This document shows positions 23,951 through 27,127 of a DNA stretch of 27,127 bases, in pieces. The DNA is taken from assembly GCA_029862935.1 (NCBI GenBank), contig JAOTWK010000011.1:1-27127 (forward strand). Reading direction: 5' to 3'. The notes under the pieces were generated by a model. The model worked only from the letters and a program-made list of their open reading frames with translations, was not told where the DNA came from and searched no databases. Source of the DNA: Gemmatimonadota bacterium (lineage in GTDB: Bacteria; Gemmatimonadota; Gemmatimonadetes; Gemmatimonadales; GWC2-71-9). Position numbers and translations under genes: made by a program. Each line of letters begins with the position of its first letter. The stretch's first letter is position 1.

Positions 23951-24358
23951 ATGCGACGCATCGTCTTTGTGATTCCCCTGGTGGCGCTGCTTGCCGTTCC
24001 GATCAGTGCGACAGCGCAACAGCCGCCCCTCATCGACCGGGAGCTGTTCTTTGACGATGCGGAGATCTCAGGCGCCCAGATCTGCGAGGAATACGCGGGA
24101 AGCATGCAGATGCTGGACCTCCTCTCGCAGAAGATCCGCCCAATCGGCATCGAGGTGACGGGGAGTGAGACCGTCACGACCGGTGCCGGCACGTTCGAGA
24201 CCTGGGTTGTGACGCTGACTCCGCTCGACGGCGACGAGTCCGGGTCGGCGACCCTCAACGTGACGCGTGACGCACCGCACCTGGTGGTGCGCGGCACGAC
24301 CAAACTGCCGGCCATGATGGGAGGCGGCATGCAGGAGACGACGCTGACCGCGCGGTAG
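23951..24358 (+). CDS. Exported hypothetical protein, DUF3108-like
   Basis: The 135-aa protein has a signal peptide (MRRIVFVIPLVALLAVPISATA, cleavage before QQ). The mature part runs IRPIGIEVTGSETVTTGAGTFETWVVTLTPLDGDESGSATLNV, then RDAPHLVVRGTTKLP. This matches the 'ETVTVPAGTFDTWKV ... DAPHLVVK' pattern of periplasmic DUF3108-type barrel proteins, but only the last part of such a domain is present, so the protein is short for the family. There is no Shine-Dalgarno before the ATG; the in-frame GTG at 23921 is an alternative but would add residues before the signal. Function unknown. Confidence 0.75.
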   Translation: MRRIVFVIPLVALLAVPISATAQQPPLIDRELFFDDAEISGAQICEEYAGSMQMLDLLSQKIRPIGIEVTGSETVTTGAGTFETWVVTLTPLDGDESGSATLNVTRDAPHLVVRGTTKLPAMMGGGMQETTLTAR

Positions 24359-24384
24359 GGGGCTAGAGGGAAAGAGGAGGGGCA

Positions 24385-24445
24385 GAAGCAGCTGTCAGCC
24401 TTCAGTCGTCAGTTCTCAGGGTGAGACACTGACGACTGATAACCT
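24385..24445. repeat. Intergenic repeat mosaic, copy 10, containing a long inverted repeat
   Basis: TCAGTCGTCAGT (24402-24413) pairs with ACTGACGACTGA (24428-24439), with TCTC/GAGA continuing inside. GGGGCAG and GCTGTCAGCC units lie before it and CATCGCC after it. It is not followed by a T-run. The rest of the gap up to 24735 shows no gene or clear repeat; a short palindrome (ATCGGGCCGATCCCGAT) lies near 24525. Confidence 0.65.
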
Positions 24446-24735
24446 ACAACTGATAACGGCGAAGCCCCATCGCCTTTCCCATTCTGGCACTCTTCCCCAC
24501 CCCTCGTCCCGATTCGGCGCGATAATCGGGCCGATCCCGATCTGCTGGCTCCGACGTCGAACACCGTAAGTCAAACCAATCAAATAGCTTAGACCCCTCG
24601 TCCCATCTGGCATGTCCGTTGCCCTTAAGACGCGCGCAGGGATTTGTTGTGTGCCGTCCAGAGTGCCGACGGCGCTGCCCCGCGGGGTGGCACGGCAGTC
24701 TGATCGTTTTGTCCCAACCACAGGAGTAGAACGGA

Positions 24736-25896
24736 ATGTCGAAGGCTCATCGTAACCTGATCGGCGCAGTGCTCGGCGTGGTGGTGGTCACCGCGTCCGG
24801 TTGTGCGTCGAGCGGGACCATGGCAAGCTCGCAGGACCAGATCATGGCCTCGCAGACCGAGCGCATCACCTCACTCGAGGATTCGGTCAAGACCATGAAA
24901 CAGGAGTTGCAGCAGAGTTCGATGCAGGTCGAGCAGGAGCGGAAGGCCGCCGAGGCAGCACGGCAAGCCGCAGCCCAGGCGCAGCAGCAGCCAGCCACGC
25001 CAGTGCGTTCAGCCGGCGCGTTCACGGAGCTCCTGCCTCCGAATGCGAAGCCCGGTGAATGCTACGCGCGTGTGTTCATGCCGCCCACTTACAAGACGTC
25101 GAGCGAGCGCGTGTTGGCGCACGATTCAGTCGTCAACGTGCAGATCGTCCCCGCGCAGTATCGATGGGCCGAGGAGCGGGTGCTGGTGCGCGAAGCGTCG
25201 CAGCGGATCGAAGTCGTGCCCGCGACCTTCGAGTGGGTGAACGAGCAGGTGATGGTCAAGCCTGCCAGCACGCGGATCGTGGAAGCTCCCGCCGTCTACG
25301 AGACCGTCAAGGAAACGGTGCTCGACCAGCCGGCGCATCAGGTCTGGAAGCCCGGCCGCGGCCCGATCGAGAAGATCAACGAGGCCACTGGCGAGATCAT
25401 GTGCCTGGTCGACGTTCCCGCAACCTACAAGACCGTGGAGCGTCGGGTGCTCAAGACTCCGGCCACCACGCGTGAAGTGCCGGTTCCCGCCGAGTATGAG
25501 ACGGTGCGGCTCCGGAAGGTGAAAACGCCCGCGACCACGAGGACGGTCGATGTCCCCGCGCAGTACGAGACGGTTCGGGTGCGGCAGCTTGCCACACCGG
25601 CGCGCACGCAGCGCACCGTGACGCCCGCGCGGTATCAGACGGTCACCAAGCGTGAGTTGGCGACCGATGGCCGCATGGAGTGGCGGTCTATTCTCTGCGA
25701 GACCAACACCACGCCGACAGTCGTGACGGACATTCAGCGGGCTCTGTCCCGTGCCGGTCACAACCCGGGCCCGATCGACGGCGTCATCGGCCGGCGCACG
25801 CTCGCCGCTGTGCAGTCCTACCAGCGCGCAAAAGGGCTGAGCCAGGGCGGTCTTACCATGGAGACCCTCAAGTCGCTGGGTATCATGGCCAAGTAG
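24736..25896 (+). CDS. Lipoprotein with coiled coil, about eight tandem ~23-aa repeats and a peptidoglycan-binding domain
   Basis: The 386-aa protein has a lipoprotein signal (VVVVTASGC, Cys23) and a coiled coil at about 35-75 (SLEDSVKTMKQELQQS, QVEQERKAAEAARQAAAQAQ). At about 105-315 come tandem repeats of the form VPAxYETVxxRVLxxPATTRx; the third and fourth are separated by a Trp/Gly-rich insert (WKPGRGPIEKINEATGEIMC). The end, about 325-386, is a PG_binding_1-type domain (DIQRALSRAGHNPGPIDGVIG, RTLAAVQSYQRAKGL). Such proteins probably bridge outer membrane and cell wall. AGGAG precedes the ATG and a strong terminator follows, so it is a single-gene unit. The repeat family is known from other bacterial lipoproteins but has no assigned role that I recall. 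Confidence 0.85.
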   Translation: MSKAHRNLIGAVLGVVVVTASGCASSGTMASSQDQIMASQTERITSLEDSVKTMKQELQQSSMQVEQERKAAEAARQAAAQAQQQPATPVRSAGAFTELLPPNAKPGECYARVFMPPTYKTSSERVLAHDSVVNVQIVPAQYRWAEERVLVREASQRIEVVPATFEWVNEQVMVKPASTRIVEAPAVYETVKETVLDQPAHQVWKPGRGPIEKINEATGEIMCLVDVPATYKTVERRVLKTPATTREVPVPAEYETVRLRKVKTPATTRTVDVPAQYETVRVRQLATPARTQRTVTPARYQTVTKRELATDGRMEWRSILCETNTTPTVVTDIQRALSRAGHNPGPIDGVIGRRTLAAVQSYQRAKGLSQGGLTMETLKSLGIMAK

Positions 25897-25918
25897 TCTC
25901 AGTCGCTTCAGCGCATCG

Positions 25919-25949
25919 AGGACGGGCCGAAGCTGGCCCGTCCTTTTTG
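25919..25949 (+). terminator. Rho-independent terminator of the repeat lipoprotein gene
   Basis: The 10-bp perfect stem AGGACGGGCC/GGCCCGTCCT (25919-25928 with 25935-25944) has a GAAGCT loop and is followed by TTTTTGTG. Confidence 0.88.
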
Positions 25950-26083
25950 TGTGCCTTTTTCCGCCGCACGACCCCTCCACGGCCCGAGTGTGACTCAGCG
26001 CACTGTGTCTCAGCGTCCCGTCCCGTAGTGATTGACCGGCAGGGTGGTCCTGCTTGGGGGCAGTCCCACGGAAGGTGTTCCGC

Positions 26084-27127
26084 ATGCGGCTTGGTGCCCA
26101 ACGTCACGATCCACCGCCCTCCGGGGTACGCGGCAGCCATGTCGCTGTGGTGGGCGTGCTCGTGGCACTGCTGCAGCTCGTCCCCCGGGCGGCATTTGCC
26201 CAGACCTCCACTCCGCTCTCCACCGCTGAGATCGCGTCCCGTTCGGTCCCGGCGACCGTGACGGTCCTGACGGTCGACGTGTACGGCGACACGATTGGCC
26301 AGGGCAGCGGGTTTCTGCTCGACTCGCTCGGGCTGGTGGTGACCAACTGGCACGTGCTCAAGGGCGCAGTAACCGCGGCAATCGAACTGCCCAACGGTGC
26401 TCGCTATGAAGACGTGCGCTTCGTTCAGGGTGACTCGCTGGCTGACATCGCGCTGCTCGGGATTGCCGCGTCCGGTCTCCCGACGCTCTCTCCGTGCGAG
26501 ACCGAGCCTCGAGTGGGTGAGCCAATCATCGCGATCGGCAGTCCCCTCGGGTTCACGGGCACGGTGTCGGTGGGCATCGTCGGTGCCACGCGGGTGGAGA
26601 ACGGTGTCGATCTGTTACAGCTCTCTCTTCCCTTGAGTCCTGGCTCGAGTGGCGGGCCGGTGTTGGACGGTAACGGGTGCGTCGTGGCCGTGGCCGCCGC
26701 GTACGTCGAAGAGGCGCGGCACATCGGGTTTGCGACGCCGATTCGTTATGTCATGCAGTTGCTGGATCAGCCGGCTACTGATCGCACGCTCGAAGACGTG
26801 TTCCGTACTGGGGCGTCGGACGTGGCGCTCGCTGGTGAGCGGGTGTCCACCACCGATGTAAATGGCGTGGACCGGCATCGTGCGGCCGCCCAGGGCGGAG
26901 AGCCCGAGGCCGCGTATCAACTGGGGCTCAGGTACGCTGGTGGACTCGGCGTCGCTCGTGATGACGTGGCGGCGGCCGCCTGGTTCCGCCGCGCTGCTGA
27001 GCAGGGAGTCGCACGCGCGCAGTATCACCTGGGCGCCCTGTATGCCGTGGGGTTGGGTGTGGAACAAGATGATGTCGAGGCGGCACACTGGGTGCGGATG
27101 GCTGCGGAGCGGGGCGTGGCCGACGCG
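26084..27127 (+). CDS. Exported trypsin-like serine protease with C-terminal Sel1 repeats, 3' partial
   Basis: The frame is open from ATG 26084 to the window end (348 aa visible). The ATG follows GGAAGG. A signal peptide is visible (VAVVGVLVALLQLVPRAAFA, cut before QTS). The protease domain is HtrA/DegP-like: GQGSGFLLDSLGLVVTNWHV (His90), DSLADIALL (Asp121), and SPGSSGGPVLD (Ser189), so the triad is complete. From about 270 come Sel1 repeats (AAYQLGLRYAGGLGVARDD, AAAWFRRAAEQG, AQYHLGALYAVGLGVEQDD), at least two and a half copies. No PDZ domain lies between the protease and the repeats, unlike DegP. A periplasmic quality-control or signalling protease is likely; the substrate is unknown. Confidence 0.9.
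   Translation, partial: MRLGAQRHDPPPSGVRGSHVAVVGVLVALLQLVPRAAFAQTSTPLSTAEIASRSVPATVTVLTVDVYGDTIGQGSGFLLDSLGLVVTNWHVLKGAVTAAIELPNGARYEDVRFVQGDSLADIALLGIAASGLPTLSPCETEPRVGEPIIAIGSPLGFTGTVSVGIVGATRVENGVDLLQLSLPLSPGSSGGPVLDGNGCVVAVAAAYVEEARHIGFATPIRYVMQLLDQPATDRTLEDVFRTGASDVALAGERVSTTDVNGVDRHRAAAQGGEPEAAYQLGLRYAGGLGVARDDVAAAAWFRRAAEQGVARAQYHLGALYAVGLGVEQDDVEAAHWVRMAAERGVADA

Noticed and set aside
25126..26085. 319-aa open frame on the minus strand
   Set aside because: Antisense to the repeat lipoprotein; its apparent repeats are just the mirror of the real ones.

Overview
The window is GC-rich, densely coding DNA from a Gram-negative bacterium. An outer membrane is implied by a TonB-type energy transducer, at least six predicted lipoproteins and several exported proteins. 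The gene mix (CRTAC1/ASPIC-type FG-GAP protein, TolB-like propeller lipoprotein, two-subunit Tat-exported molybdenum hydroxylase, fused membrane/spermidine-synthase protein, zinc-ribbon TonB protein) would fit Gemmatimonadota or a related soil phylum. That placement is inference; there is no rRNA, tRNA or marker gene to fix it. Both window ends cut through a gene.

Layout. 1-3370: end of an FG-GAP/ASPIC protein, a clade-3 catalase with its own terminator, and a small membrane protein. 3380-4490: a minus-strand micro-operon of three tiny genes joined by two 4-bp overlaps (28-aa Cys-rich peptide, RraB-like protein, 76-aa protein). It is divergent from a CspA-type cold-shock gene, and the gap between them holds a good minus-strand promoter and two outward-facing terminator-like hairpins. 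4780-7490: a minus-strand operon of DEAD-box RNA helicase, fatty-acid desaturase and an 86-aa protein. With CspA this makes a plausible cold-adaptation cluster (RNA unwinding, membrane fluidity, RNA chaperone). 7713-8705: a DRG/Obg-like TGS GTPase. 8952-11576: a large membrane protein fused to a spermidine-synthase-like domain.

11785-14377: a translationally coupled pair encoding a periplasmic xanthine-dehydrogenase-family enzyme (2Fe-2S subunit and molybdopterin subunit) with no FAD subunit. 14653-16484: a six-repeat PD40/TolB-like lipoprotein and two small lipoproteins. 16644-17633: the zinc-ribbon TonB-like protein, divergent from a sodium:solute symporter that overlaps a GH4 glycosidase by 4 bp. 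That pair looks like a sugar or glycoside uptake and hydrolysis unit. 21180-24358: small membrane, lipo- and exported proteins. 24736-27127: a lipoprotein with about eight tandem repeats and a peptidoglycan-binding domain, then an exported trypsin-like protease with C-terminal Sel1 repeats that runs off the window.

The most unusual signal is not a gene. About ten intergenic gaps carry the same small set of short, imperfectly repeated DNA modules: GCTGATAGCTGACGGC-like, GGGGCAGGACAGCAGCGGCAG-like, GACCGTCCT-like with 10-bp period, TCGTCGTCTG-like and CATCGCCCTC-like. They are shuffled, often in the same order, and occur in both orientations. They look like a dispersed mosaic intergenic repeat family. 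No tRNA, rRNA, CRISPR array, transposase or integrase was seen.
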